Assembly (NCBI GenBank): GCA_021778415.1
Contig: JAJYCL010000001.1
Coordinates: 1 to 64,000 of the forward strand
From: a bacterium
GTDB taxonomy: Bacteria > Vulcanimicrobiota > Vulcanimicrobiia > Vulcanimicrobiales > Vulcanimicrobiaceae
Length of the DNA: 64,000 bases
Reading direction: 5' to 3'
The notes beneath the pieces were generated by a model. That model was given only the letters and a program-made list of their open reading frames with translations, had not been told where the DNA came from and did no database searches. Shown one piece after another: positions 8,635 through 16,929 of this stretch (positions are counted from its first letter, which is position 1; each line of letters opens with the position of its first letter). Both the position numbers and the translations under genes were made by a program.

Positions 8635-9891
8635 CTATTTCGCCTTTCCGGCCGAAGATGGAGACGGCGAAAGCGGGCCGGCAACGCTCACCGGGCTACC
8701 GTCATGCAAAGCATCGGGACGCGTCGTAATGACCTGCGCACCAGGCTGCACGCCACTGCCGATGACTTGCGACATCGTATCGGTTTGAATGCCGACGGTC
8801 ACCGGAACTGCTTTGGCCTTGCCATCCACGACGACAAACACTTGCGACCCTGCGGCAGTTTGCGCAACTGCGCTGCGAGGAACCACGACGGCATCATCTT
8901 GATGTTCCTTAACGACGATCACCGAAACCAACATACCGCCGCGCAAAGCCCCATCGGGATTCGGTTGACGAATCCGAGCAAGATACGAGAGCGTTCCGGT
9001 TGTCGGAACGGCATTCACGGCAGAAATTGTCCCCGAGAACGTCCGTCCGGGTAATGACGAACTCGTGAAATTCACCAATTTCCCTGATTTCACATACGAA
9101 AGATCGCTGTCCGGAACGTTGATGTTTAGCCACACTTCGGAAATCCGCGAGACCTGAAACACCGGCGTGCTTGGGCCGGCCATTGCGCCCGGATCCATAA
9201 AGCGTTGTGAAACGACACCGTCAAACGGTGCATAGAGAGACGTTTGAGCGATTTCCGTGCGGAGCAAATTCGCATTCGCCTGCGCGGCCTGTGCGGCAGA
9301 TTGCGCGGCATCGACGGTGGCAACATTAGCGGAATTTCCCTGAACGCTACCAAGCGCACGATTAAAATCCGATTGCGCAGCTGCAAATTGCGACCGCGCC
9401 GCGGCAAGCGCGCTCTGCGAAAGATACCCTTGCTTGAAGAGTTGGAGAGACTGATTGTAATTGAGTTGCGCGTTCGCTAACGCAGCTTTTGCGCCATCCA
9501 GGGCGGCTTGGTTCGTTTTCGCAGTGAGCGGCAACGTGATTTGCTGGCTGCGGGCGTTTGAGCCGGCTTGGGAAGCGGTCGCTTCGGCCGCAGCGAGCTG
9601 AGCGCGCAGCGTCGAATCGTCGATTTTTGCCAGCAGCTCTCCCTTACTCACGCGATCGCCGACATTGGCGTAGATCGCGGCAATGGGGCCGGATTGCTGA
9701 AACGAAAGAGTCGAAGACTCCAACGGCGCGATCTGACCATCGAGTGAGAGCGTTGTCGAAATCGCCTGGCGCTTCGCAGTGGCCGTGGCGACACTGAGCG
9801 TCGGCGGTCCCTTGGGGCCTTTTGCCCCGCCGCAGGCGGCCAGCATGGTCGCGCAGAGTAGCGCAAGTGATATCGTCCGTGTCGTGTGCAT
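8635..9891 (-). CDS. RND-type efflux periplasmic adaptor (membrane fusion) lipoprotein
   Basis: A 418-aa HlyD/AcrA-like adaptor linking an inner-membrane pump to the outer-membrane factor. It has a lipoprotein signal with lipobox LAAC near residue 20. The lipoyl half-motif AIYANVGDRVSKGELLAKID is followed by an Ala/Gln-rich helical hairpin. The second lipoyl half is at SLYAPFDGVVSQRF, with beta-barrel and membrane-proximal domains after it. A GGAG ribosome site 6 nt before the ATG supports the start. It is the first gene of a minus-strand operon with the TolC-like gene. The transported substrate cannot be inferred without the missing pump. Confidence 0.9.
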   Translation of the reverse strand: MHTTRTISLALLCATMLAACGGAKGPKGPPTLSVATATAKRQAISTTLSLDGQIAPLESSTLSFQQSGPIAAIYANVGDRVSKGELLAKIDDSTLRAQLAAAEATASQAGSNARSQQITLPLTAKTNQAALDGAKAALANAQLNYNQSLQLFKQGYLSQSALAAARSQFAAAQSDFNRALGSVQGNSANVATVDAAQSAAQAAQANANLLRTEIAQTSLYAPFDGVVSQRFMDPGAMAGPSTPVFQVSRISEVWLNINVPDSDLSYVKSGKLVNFTSSSLPGRTFSGTISAVNAVPTTGTLSYLARIRQPNPDGALRGGMLVSVIVVKEHQDDAVVVPRSAVAQTAAGSQVFVVVDGKAKAVPVTVGIQTDTMSQVIGSGVQPGAQVITTRPDALHDGSPVSVAGPLSPSPSSAGKAK

Positions 9892-9949
9892 AGTGCTCCT
9901 GCAAGTTCGTGCGGGCTCGGAACGTTCCTCACCTCGCCGGTAGTACGCT

Positions 9950-9999
9950 TGTATACTCCATTTTGATTCACAACACCAAGCGGGCTTGATGACTTGGTG
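9950..9999 (-). promoter_or_regulatory. candidate promoter and inverted-repeat operator for the efflux operon
   Basis: On the minus strand, TTGGTG (9974-9979) and TATACA (9950-9955) are separated by 18 bp and resemble a housekeeping promoter about 60 bp before the adaptor gene. The -35 box is one arm of an inverted repeat, CACCAAG-N12-CTTGGTG (9974-9999), which is a plausible operator or alternatively an RNA hairpin. This is pattern inference only. No regulator gene adjoins. Confidence 0.45.
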
Positions 10000-10075
10000 C
10001 CGAATAGAGTACCCTAAACGACGAGAGGCCTCGGATGACCCCCTGCAGCGTGCCTGCAGGTTTCGGCCATGCGGG

Positions 10076-10130
10076 AGCCCGAACAGTCGTTGGATTGTTC
10101 ACGGGTCCGAATCCGCTTGTAAGCGGGCAC
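10076..10130 (+). promoter_or_regulatory. hairpin-rich leader upstream of the stalk/barrel gene
   Basis: The 284-bp spacer between the divergent adaptor and surface-protein genes contains foldable segments on the plus strand. One is CCCGAACA pairing with TGTTC-A-CGGG (10078-10105); another is CCGC-loop-GCGG (10113-10126). The sequence does not match any riboswitch consensus I can recall. A TATAAT sits at 10160-10165 immediately before the ribosome site, too close to serve as this gene's usual -10. The rest of the spacer shows no coding signal. Confidence 0.25.
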
Positions 10131-10175
10131 GCCCGAGGCAACCCATGGTGTTTTGTAAATATAATGGAGGTTAAT

Positions 10176-11489
10176 TTGAAGCGACTGAGCACCGGAGTCC
10201 TCGCTGTGCTATTTGCAGCCGGCCTTGGACTCAACGCTCTCGCGGCGCCCGCTGCCCCACAAGGCAACACTGGACACACAGTGGCAGCGACGGGTGGTGC
10301 GATGGCAGCTCCGGCGATGAACTTCGGTTCCCCGCCGTCGGGGCAGATCCCGATCCTGTATAACGACCATCACGTCTACGCGAAGCCGTCGACGTTGAAG
10401 CAAGGTCGCGTTCTCGCGGCTTTGGTGAAAAATGGCACCGTTCTGATCCCACTTCGCTCGATGTTCGAGCAAATGGGCGCAACTGTTTCCGTGAAGGGCA
10501 AATCCGTCACGGTTTCCAAGGCCGGCGCTTCGGCGACGGTTACTGTCGGCAAGAAGACGGCCGTCATCAACGGGCAAACCCGCACGCTCGACGTGCCCCC
10601 GATGATGTACAAAGGCGTCCTCATGGTGCCGATCCGCGTTCTGGCTGAAACCATGAATGCGTACGTTCAATGGGTTCCCGACCAGAAGGTCGTCGTCGTT
10701 CGCTACGTCGTAGCAACGGCACCGCCAACGGCTCCGCCGCCGGCAGTGACCCCGGAACCAACCGCCGTCCCAACGGCAACTCCGACCCCGGTTCCGGCCG
10801 CAACGCCGTACCAGGATCATTACGTCGCCGGCGACTTCCTTATCTCGCCGAAGGTGTACAACGAGTTCAGCCCGGGCAACACCGGAAACAACAGCGGTGG
10901 CTTCTCCTACGGTATCCATGGCGCGTATGAGTTCAATCTCTTCAATCTGCCCTGGATGCTTGAAGGCGACTATCGTCAGATCAACTACCCGCATAACTGT
11001 GCGACACCAGGCGATCCGCAGTGCCTCGTCACCACCATTGGTGGCGTGTACAATACGTACGTCCCAGCGTTCGTCGTTCGCGACTACGACTTCGATGGCC
11101 GTTTCGGCATCAAGGTTGCTAATCCGCACCTCTACGTCGGCATCGGCTATCTGTTCCATTCGAACAACGCCGGTTATCCGTCGATCAAGAACATCGGCTT
11201 CGGTGTTTCGAAGTTGCCCGACCTCAACCAACCGCTTTCGATTTATGGTAGCGTTTGGTATTACGGCAACGTCAAGGGTACATACAACAACCCGGGATCC
11301 GTTTCGAACGGATTGGTCCTCGCGTATAACATCACGAAGTTCCAACTCGGCGGAATGTATTCGTTCACCGGAAACAGCCCACTCCTCATTGACTTCGGTG
11401 TCAATGGCGAATCGGGTCGTAACAAGACCAATGCCCCGTCTGATTACTCGGTCTTCGGACCCTACATCGGCCTCGGCATCAAGTTCTAA
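10176..11489 (+). CDS. copper-amine-oxidase-N-like domain protein with C-terminal beta-barrel
   Basis: A 437-aa exported protein. The signal peptide (about residues 1-25) ends ALAAPA. Residues about 55-185 form a copper amine oxidase N-terminal-like (stalk) domain with the usual duplicated pattern (VLIPLRSMFEQMGA, VPIRVLAETMNA). A Pro/Thr-rich linker follows, then about 210 residues of amphipathic strands ending FGPYIGLGIKF. A terminal aromatic is typical of outer-membrane barrels. The start is taken as TTG because a perfect GGAGG (10166-10170) lies 5 nt upstream and the signal peptide begins there; the ATG at 10164 would overlap that site. A strong terminator follows. It is probably an abundant surface or adhesion protein; exact role unknown. 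Confidence 0.82.
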   Translation: MKRLSTGVLAVLFAAGLGLNALAAPAAPQGNTGHTVAATGGAMAAPAMNFGSPPSGQIPILYNDHHVYAKPSTLKQGRVLAALVKNGTVLIPLRSMFEQMGATVSVKGKSVTVSKAGASATVTVGKKTAVINGQTRTLDVPPMMYKGVLMVPIRVLAETMNAYVQWVPDQKVVVVRYVVATAPPTAPPPAVTPEPTAVPTATPTPVPAATPYQDHYVAGDFLISPKVYNEFSPGNTGNNSGGFSYGIHGAYEFNLFNLPWMLEGDYRQINYPHNCATPGDPQCLVTTIGGVYNTYVPAFVVRDYDFDGRFGIKVANPHLYVGIGYLFHSNNAGYPSIKNIGFGVSKLPDLNQPLSIYGSVWYYGNVKGTYNNPGSVSNGLVLAYNITKFQLGGMYSFTGNSPLLIDFGVNGESGRNKTNAPSDYSVFGPYIGLGIKF

Positions 11490-11512
11490 TTCGCGCAAGC
11501 GAACGAACAACG

Positions 11513-11542
11513 AAAAGCCCCTCGAGCAATCGAGGGGCTTTT
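11513..11542. terminator. bidirectional Rho-independent terminator
   Basis: AAAAGCCCCTCGA is followed by a short loop and TCGAGGGGCTTTT, a perfect GC-rich hairpin flanked by an A-tract and a T-tract. It lies between the convergent stalk/barrel gene and the unknown secreted protein, so it can end transcripts from both directions. Confidence 0.93.
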
Positions 11543-11565
11543 CATATTGCGTCATCCGTTTGAGG

Positions 11566-12225
11566 CTAGAGACCCGGCCCGCCTGGTGAAGCCGTCGGCG
11601 ACGGAGAGGGTGTCGGCACACACGGCGATGCCATAACGTCGAATTTCAACGTGCTGCCTGGGCGAGCAGTCGGCGCCCCGAGGGCAACCTGCGGCGCACC
11701 GCAAGCGACCGGCGGCGCAAACCAATGCTCGGTGAATCCAATTTTGAGATCGCGTTTTGCGAGTTTTCCAAAATACGACGTCGGAAACACCGTCGCAAGT
11801 TTGTTCATGTAGGCATACGCCATTTGCTGATACGTTTGCGTGAATATTTTTGAGTAGACACGAACGGCCAGAAAATATGCTCTGGCAAGCTCCGGATCTT
11901 TCGGATATTTTTTCGTCCAATCTTGCAACGACTCGTTGGCAAAATTAAGACGCCCGATGATCCCAGGGTTCGTCGTAAATGCACCAGCCTGAATTGCCGT
12001 ATCATGAAACGTGTTCTCGATGCCGAGATAACTGAGCTTCATGCGGCCGAAATACTCATCACCGGGAGCTGAAACGCGGCTTTCGCGGCACTCCAGGCGC
12101 TGATAGTGGCTCGGAAGCGCGCGGCATGGATGATTTGCAGCCTGTGCAACGACCGGAGTAACGATCGCCGATGATGCCAGCATCACCAGGGCTCCGAGCG
12201 AGAGTGGAACGGTATGTCGATTCAC
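11566..12225 (-). CDS. secreted protein of unknown function
   Basis: A 219-aa protein with a cleavable signal peptide (hydrophobic residues about 8-26, ending VVAQA). A Cys/Arg-rich segment follows (RALPSHYQRLECRESRV), then a helical middle (YPKDPELARAYFLAVRVYSK) that resembles a single TPR-like helix pair, and a Ser/Pro-rich tail (PTPSPSPTASPGG). I do not recognise a family. A GTG start is chosen because AAGGA lies 5 nt upstream; an in-frame TTG six codons earlier has no visible ribosome site. It shares the terminator at 11513-11542 with the converging gene. Confidence 0.7.
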   Translation of the reverse strand: MNRHTVPLSLGALVMLASSAIVTPVVAQAANHPCRALPSHYQRLECRESRVSAPGDEYFGRMKLSYLGIENTFHDTAIQAGAFTTNPGIIGRLNFANESLQDWTKKYPKDPELARAYFLAVRVYSKIFTQTYQQMAYAYMNKLATVFPTSYFGKLAKRDLKIGFTEHWFAPPVACGAPQVALGAPTARPGSTLKFDVMASPCVPTPSPSPTASPGGPGL

Positions 12226-12326
12226 GAAGGTCCTTTCGTCCAAGAATAACGGTATAACGCAATTCCGCGAAAAACCTCACAATTACTGCGCAAGCGTGGG
12301 GGCATACCGAGGCGAATAGCCGCTCA

Positions 12327-13616
12327 ATGCCGATGATCTGCGCTGCCGCACTCCAGCTCCCAGCCCATGACTACGAACAGTTCGATGAGGCTTGGGCGAC
12401 GTTTCTCCCGCTCATACGCACCGCAGCCAAACATGCGCGCCTGGTCGTCCTGCCCGAGGGAACGGCACCTGCGTACGTGCTCACAACGGCAGGCGACAAC
12501 GGTCGCGCCACCGCGCACGCTCTCGATGATCTCGCAACGATTGCGCGAGAAACCGATACCACATTCGTGATCGGCGCCGCTCGGACGGATCAAGGGCACC
12601 TCTATAACAGCGCATTCGTTGTCGATAACGATGGTTCTGTCGCGGGGTATGCCGATAAATTCTGCCTTTGGCATTTTGATGAACGCTGGTATAGGCGCGG
12701 CGAACGCATCGCCCCGATTTCTACGTCGCTTGGTCTTCTTGGCGTTCTCATTTGTGCCGATGGGCGGATACCCGCGATTGCGCGCTCATTACGAGCCCAA
12801 GGCGCAAACGCTCTCGTGATGCCGACTGCGTGGGTAACGTCGAATCGTCGTGACGACGATCTTGAAAACCTTCAGGCGGATCTTCTCGCGCAGACGCGAG
12901 CTCTGGAGAACAACATCCCTCTCATCGCGGCCAACAAATGCGGCGTTGAACGTGGCACGGTTAAATACTGCGGAAAGAGCCAAATCGTCGATGCCGGCGG
13001 ATCGTGCCTCGCTCTGGCGTCGCAAACGACTCCCGAAATACTCTATGCCGAGATCGCGCTGGAACACGTTCAACCGTTCCCGTTTGCCTCAGCTTCATTC
13101 GTCCATTCGCGGAGCAATCTCGAAGTACAGACCTTCCGATTGGCGGTACACGTCGGCGCCCCCATCCCCGTGCACGAGACCTGCACCATGCTCGACATCG
13201 ATGCGTTATTGAGCACATCGACCGTTCCTAGCGAGTACTCTCAGCATCGTCATATTTCTAGCATCGACATTGACGATGCGCGCGCACGCGATCCAATAGG
13301 CTGCGTGGAGGCCCGCCTCGCAGGCGTACACCTTTTCGTCTGGCACCTTCGCTCACTCGAGGAATCCGCTGCGCTGCGCATTGCGCGAACGAGAGCGGCC
13401 GAGCTGCGCTGTTATTTCGCGCTTTTTTCGGCACATGAACGGGCCTGGATCATCGATCCGAACGGTGCGCTGCTTTGCTCCGCTGATTCCGACTATCATG
13501 TTGCCGTCGCGACGGTGACACCGGAAATCTTGTGTTCAGGAATCGTGGCCCCGCACACCGATGTCCTCGAAGAACTTACGCGAGCCATGGCCGTCTCCGG
13601 GCACCATGCACGCTAG
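12327..13616 (+). CDS. carbon-nitrogen hydrolase (nitrilase superfamily) with extended C-terminus
   Basis: A 429-aa enzyme. Residues 1-about 270 form the alpha-beta-beta-alpha nitrilase fold with an apparently complete catalytic triad: Glu44 (VLPEGT), Lys111 (GYADKFCLWHFD) and Cys143 (GVLICADGRIP). Family members hydrolyse or transfer amides and nitriles. About 150 residues follow that are not part of a single nitrilase domain. They contain strands like ALFSAHERAWIIDPNGALL, reminiscent of a degenerate second nitrilase-like half. It has no signal peptide. It heads a compact plus-strand run and ends just before the beta-propeller gene. Substrate unknown. Confidence 0.85.
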   Translation: MPMICAAALQLPAHDYEQFDEAWATFLPLIRTAAKHARLVVLPEGTAPAYVLTTAGDNGRATAHALDDLATIARETDTTFVIGAARTDQGHLYNSAFVVDNDGSVAGYADKFCLWHFDERWYRRGERIAPISTSLGLLGVLICADGRIPAIARSLRAQGANALVMPTAWVTSNRRDDDLENLQADLLAQTRALENNIPLIAANKCGVERGTVKYCGKSQIVDAGGSCLALASQTTPEILYAEIALEHVQPFPFASASFVHSRSNLEVQTFRLAVHVGAPIPVHETCTMLDIDALLSTSTVPSEYSQHRHISSIDIDDARARDPIGCVEARLAGVHLFVWHLRSLEESAALRIARTRAAELRCYFALFSAHERAWIIDPNGALLCSADSDYHVAVATVTPEILCSGIVAPHTDVLEELTRAMAVSGHHAR

Positions 13617-13617
13617 T

Positions 13618-14856
13618 ATGAACAGTGTTTCGCGCGTCCTACTCGCCTTCTTGTGCGCGGCTGTCGTCGTCGCTGCGCGCCAACAATCACCAACACATCC
13701 CTTGCGCATCGCTCGGTTGCGCGTACCGGCAATGCCCTGGCTTCCAGGAAGCCGCATTCCGCTGCAACCACAGGGCTTAGGATCACCGTACCAAACGATT
13801 GTCATCGGCAGCGGATCGGTGATCGGCGGGACGTTCATCGTACCAAACCTCGCATCCGATGCAACATCGACGGTCGTCGCATCGGATGGACGGGCCATCG
13901 CAGCCGCAAACATCCATCTTGCAGCAATTCCATCGCCTGGGCCGATCATTGCCGTCGCATCGTATGATAACGGCATTGCTTTGCACAATGCGCGAAATTT
14001 TGCGATGCTTGGCGTTCTAGCAACCGACGGTCATCCAAGTGATCTTGCGTTTGGGTCGAGCGGCGATCTCATGGCTACCGATACCGATGGGACAACAGCG
14101 CTTCTTCTCGCGCGCTCACCGTGGAAGGCGTCACGCATTTCGCAGGTCCCCTTTGGCGATGAGATCGCCTACGACCCGATCGGGCACGCCTACTATATCA
14201 CCGGTCGTTTCGATGGAGATGGCGGAGTCCTGACGCGCGTTACGGCGATGTCGCAGGCGAAATCGGTTCGTGTTGGCGATACACCCGAAGGCATCGCGAT
14301 CGACCAGCTTCGACATCGTGTCTACGTTGCCAACACCAACGATGGCACGATCAGCGTCGTCGATACTACGTCGCTTACGGTACAAAAAACCTTCGCGGCA
14401 GTGCCTCGCGTTTTCGGAATCGCACTTTCATCAAATGGCAAGACGCTTTATGCCGTCGCAAATCAAAGCCAATCGTCACCATTTTCTGCAAGCGGCTATG
14501 TTGCCTCATTCGACGTCTCCGGGTCGTCGCCGCACCTGCTGGCGAGAAGTCGTCCGCTCATGTTTCCGATCGGCGTTGTCGCCGATAGCCGCCACGGACG
14601 AATTTTCGTGACCGACGAAGAACACAACAGCATCGATGTCCTTGATGCGAAGTCACTTCGCGCAGTACGCCCACCGATTGCCACCTGCAAAACGCCCTGG
14701 AAACCGAGCATTGCGGATCGTCGCCTGTTTATCCCATGCGCACGGTCCAACGCCATCGATGTCATTGCGCTATCCTCGTTGCGCCGCGTTCATGGTGCGC
14801 CGTTTGCTACCGCCGGATATCCGCTAGCCGTCCATCTCTGGTCGCATGCTCGGTAG
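13618..14856 (+). CDS. YncE-like (YVTN-repeat) beta-propeller protein, exported
   Basis: A 412-aa protein with an N-terminal hydrophobic signal (SVSRVLLAFLCAAVVVAA). A run of about seven propeller blades follows, with the YVTN-type pattern VYVANTNDGTISVVDT and similar blades (RIFVTDEEHNSIDVLDAKSL). Such propellers usually bind partners or ligands in the periplasm; no catalytic motif is seen. The ATG one base after the nitrilase stop is preferred because the signal peptide starts there; an upstream in-frame ATG at 13606 overlaps the nitrilase. The 3' end overlaps the next start by 11 bp, suggesting an operon with the NAGPA-like gene. Confidence 0.8.
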   Translation: MNSVSRVLLAFLCAAVVVAARQQSPTHPLRIARLRVPAMPWLPGSRIPLQPQGLGSPYQTIVIGSGSVIGGTFIVPNLASDATSTVVASDGRAIAAANIHLAAIPSPGPIIAVASYDNGIALHNARNFAMLGVLATDGHPSDLAFGSSGDLMATDTDGTTALLLARSPWKASRISQVPFGDEIAYDPIGHAYYITGRFDGDGGVLTRVTAMSQAKSVRVGDTPEGIAIDQLRHRVYVANTNDGTISVVDTTSLTVQKTFAAVPRVFGIALSSNGKTLYAVANQSQSSPFSASGYVASFDVSGSSPHLLARSRPLMFPIGVVADSRHGRIFVTDEEHNSIDVLDAKSLRAVRPPIATCKTPWKPSIADRRLFIPCARSNAIDVIALSSLRRVHGAPFATAGYPLAVHLWSHAR

Positions 14857-16912
14857 CCTCATTCTTGCCCTGACCCTGCTTCCCGCGCAGATTACGCCAA
14901 GACCGCCGTTTCCAACCATCCTCAGCTCGGCGCCAATGACGACGATGCTTGCCCCAGGCGTGGAGTACGAGCATCTTTCGCTTTTGACGTCGTCCGGCCC
15001 ACTGGAAATTCGACTCGTCATGATCGATCCGCATAATCCGACGGTCCACGTGCAAAGCGTCCTCGCTGCGAATGCATTGAACTCTCCGGGAGAAACGGTT
15101 AGTTCTATTGCCCGGCGCACCGATGCAATTGCCGCAATTAACGGCGATTATTTCGATATCGGGCATACGAATCAACCGCTTGGATTCACGGTTATCGATG
15201 GTGCCTTAGCTCGAGTACCGCGCAAACGCTATGCGTTGATCCTCGGCAACGACGGGCGCGCATCCTTTGCCGAAGAAACATTTCATGCGACGATTGCCAT
15301 TGGGAGCGCAACCTATCCGCTTTCGAGTTTCAATCACTATCCGCCCGACGATCTCGGCATTCTCACGTCGGCCTTCGGCCCCGTTCCGCCGAATCCCGAT
15401 GTTACCACCATTCCGTTAACCGACGGGGGCGATGGCGGCTTTGGGCAATTCATTGCCGGCGCACCGGCCGATAATACAACGACCCTTGCAGCCGGAACCT
15501 ATCTCGTTATTGGCCCGTCGGCGTATTCCGCAGCAACGATTCCCCCTCCGGGCACATCGGTCGCGATAACCGGCGACCTCATGCCCATCGCCTTGTCTCA
15601 CATACGTAGCGCCATCGGCGGAGGCCCACTCTTGTTGCGCGCAGGCCAAGCCGTCATCGATCCGGACGGTCCCAATTTTGCCGGCCCCGTTCCGGCCACA
15701 GCCGTTGGTGTGAACCCGGCCGGCGATATCATGTTCCTCGAAGTCGACGGGCGACAGCCAACGCACAGCGTTGGCCTCACCCGCCCACAACTTGCCGCAC
15801 TGTTCCTAGCATTTGGAGCCAGCGACGCGATGGCACTCGATGGCGGAGGCTCCTCTACCCTCGTTGCCGCGATACCGGGCATCGGCGTGCCCACGGTTCG
15901 CAATGCTCCGTCGGATGGCGTCGAACGCCCGGTCGGCGACGCACTCGTCGTCACGTCCAGCGCCCCCGTCGGAGGGCCGGCGCAAATCGCCGTGCAACCG
16001 ACGAGCCTCCGGGCCGTCGTCGGGGCATCGGTTCCGCTCCATATCGCCTTACTCGACGCCAACTTTCACACGCTCTCGCTCGCCAGAATCACCAGTATTC
16101 GCGTCTCGCCGGCAAAGCTCGGAAAGATCGACACTGGCGCCTTCGTTGCATCGTCGGCCGGGCGCGGGGATCTCTTCGTAACGACGAACGGCCTGCTCAC
16201 CCGGGTGCCGATTGAGGTGACCTCAACACCGAGTAGGCTCGTCGTTTTTCCAGCGCAAGCAAACCTCGAAGCGAACGAGCGCATCGCCTTTCAAGCGCTG
16301 GCCTACGACGACCATGGGTACCGTCTCGCCCTTCCCGCGTCGTTATCGTGGACTGCCTCCGACGGCCAAATTTCGAGCGATGGCAGCTACCGCGCCGGCA
16401 AGAGTAACGCTCACATACAACTCCGCATCGGAGAACGAACCGAAATCGCAGACGTTCTCATCGGTCGCCACAGCGTTGACCTAGCGCTCCCAACTCCGGT
16501 CTTCCAAACCTACCCACGCGGCGGAGACGGCTCGGTGCGGGCGAGCAAACGCGGATTCATCCTCGATGCCTCATTGCTGTCGACTGAACGGGCGGCGTAT
16601 GCCGTGTTCGATACGCCACTCCCACACTCGGCCACGAGCCTCCATCTCTTTGTCGATGGAGATGGGTGCGGCGCGGTTCTCCGCGTTTCACTTCAAGACT
16701 CCGCCGGGGCGGACTACGCGATCGGTACGACACCCATCTCCTGGGCCGGTCGCCGTGAAGTGAACTTCGCGCTTCCTAAGCGACCGGCATTAACGCTGCA
16801 CGCCATCTATCTCGTTCGCAGATTTGGCGCGATTGCGATGACGGGTGCGTGTCGCATAGGCATCGACCGCGTGATTGTCGATGTCGCGGGTACAGGGCCC
16901 ACAGCCCCGTAG
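14846..16912 (+). CDS. exported phosphodiester glycosidase (NAGPA) domain protein
   Basis: A 688-aa protein with a short N-terminal signal. Residues about 60-380 form a NAGPA domain, the family that includes N-acetylglucosamine-1-phosphodiester alpha-N-acetylglucosaminidase and bacterial exopolysaccharide-associated proteins. Hallmarks are INGDYFDIGHTNQPLGF, GGGPLLLRAG and the nearly invariant ALDGGGSSTL. Residues about 385-530 look like Ig-like strands. The last about 150 form a jelly-roll-like beta domain (HLFVDGDGCGAVLRV) that could bind carbohydrate. It overlaps the propeller gene. Activity on phosphodiester-linked sugars in the envelope is inferred from the family only. Confidence 0.82.
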   Translation: MLGSLILALTLLPAQITPRPPFPTILSSAPMTTMLAPGVEYEHLSLLTSSGPLEIRLVMIDPHNPTVHVQSVLAANALNSPGETVSSIARRTDAIAAINGDYFDIGHTNQPLGFTVIDGALARVPRKRYALILGNDGRASFAEETFHATIAIGSATYPLSSFNHYPPDDLGILTSAFGPVPPNPDVTTIPLTDGGDGGFGQFIAGAPADNTTTLAAGTYLVIGPSAYSAATIPPPGTSVAITGDLMPIALSHIRSAIGGGPLLLRAGQAVIDPDGPNFAGPVPATAVGVNPAGDIMFLEVDGRQPTHSVGLTRPQLAALFLAFGASDAMALDGGGSSTLVAAIPGIGVPTVRNAPSDGVERPVGDALVVTSSAPVGGPAQIAVQPTSLRAVVGASVPLHIALLDANFHTLSLARITSIRVSPAKLGKIDTGAFVASSAGRGDLFVTTNGLLTRVPIEVTSTPSRLVVFPAQANLEANERIAFQALAYDDHGYRLALPASLSWTASDGQISSDGSYRAGKSNAHIQLRIGERTEIADVLIGRHSVDLALPTPVFQTYPRGGDGSVRASKRGFILDASLLSTERAAYAVFDTPLPHSATSLHLFVDGDGCGAVLRVSLQDSAGADYAIGTTPISWAGRREVNFALPKRPALTLHAIYLVRRFGAIAMTGACRIGIDRVIVDVAGTGPTAP

Positions 16913-16929
16913 CGACAATAATCGACGCC

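Noticed and set aside
10209-11621. 470-codon open frame antisense to the stalk/barrel gene
   Set aside because: Composition is a shadow of the plus-strand gene, with no ribosome site or domain; the sense gene has a signal peptide, SD and terminator.
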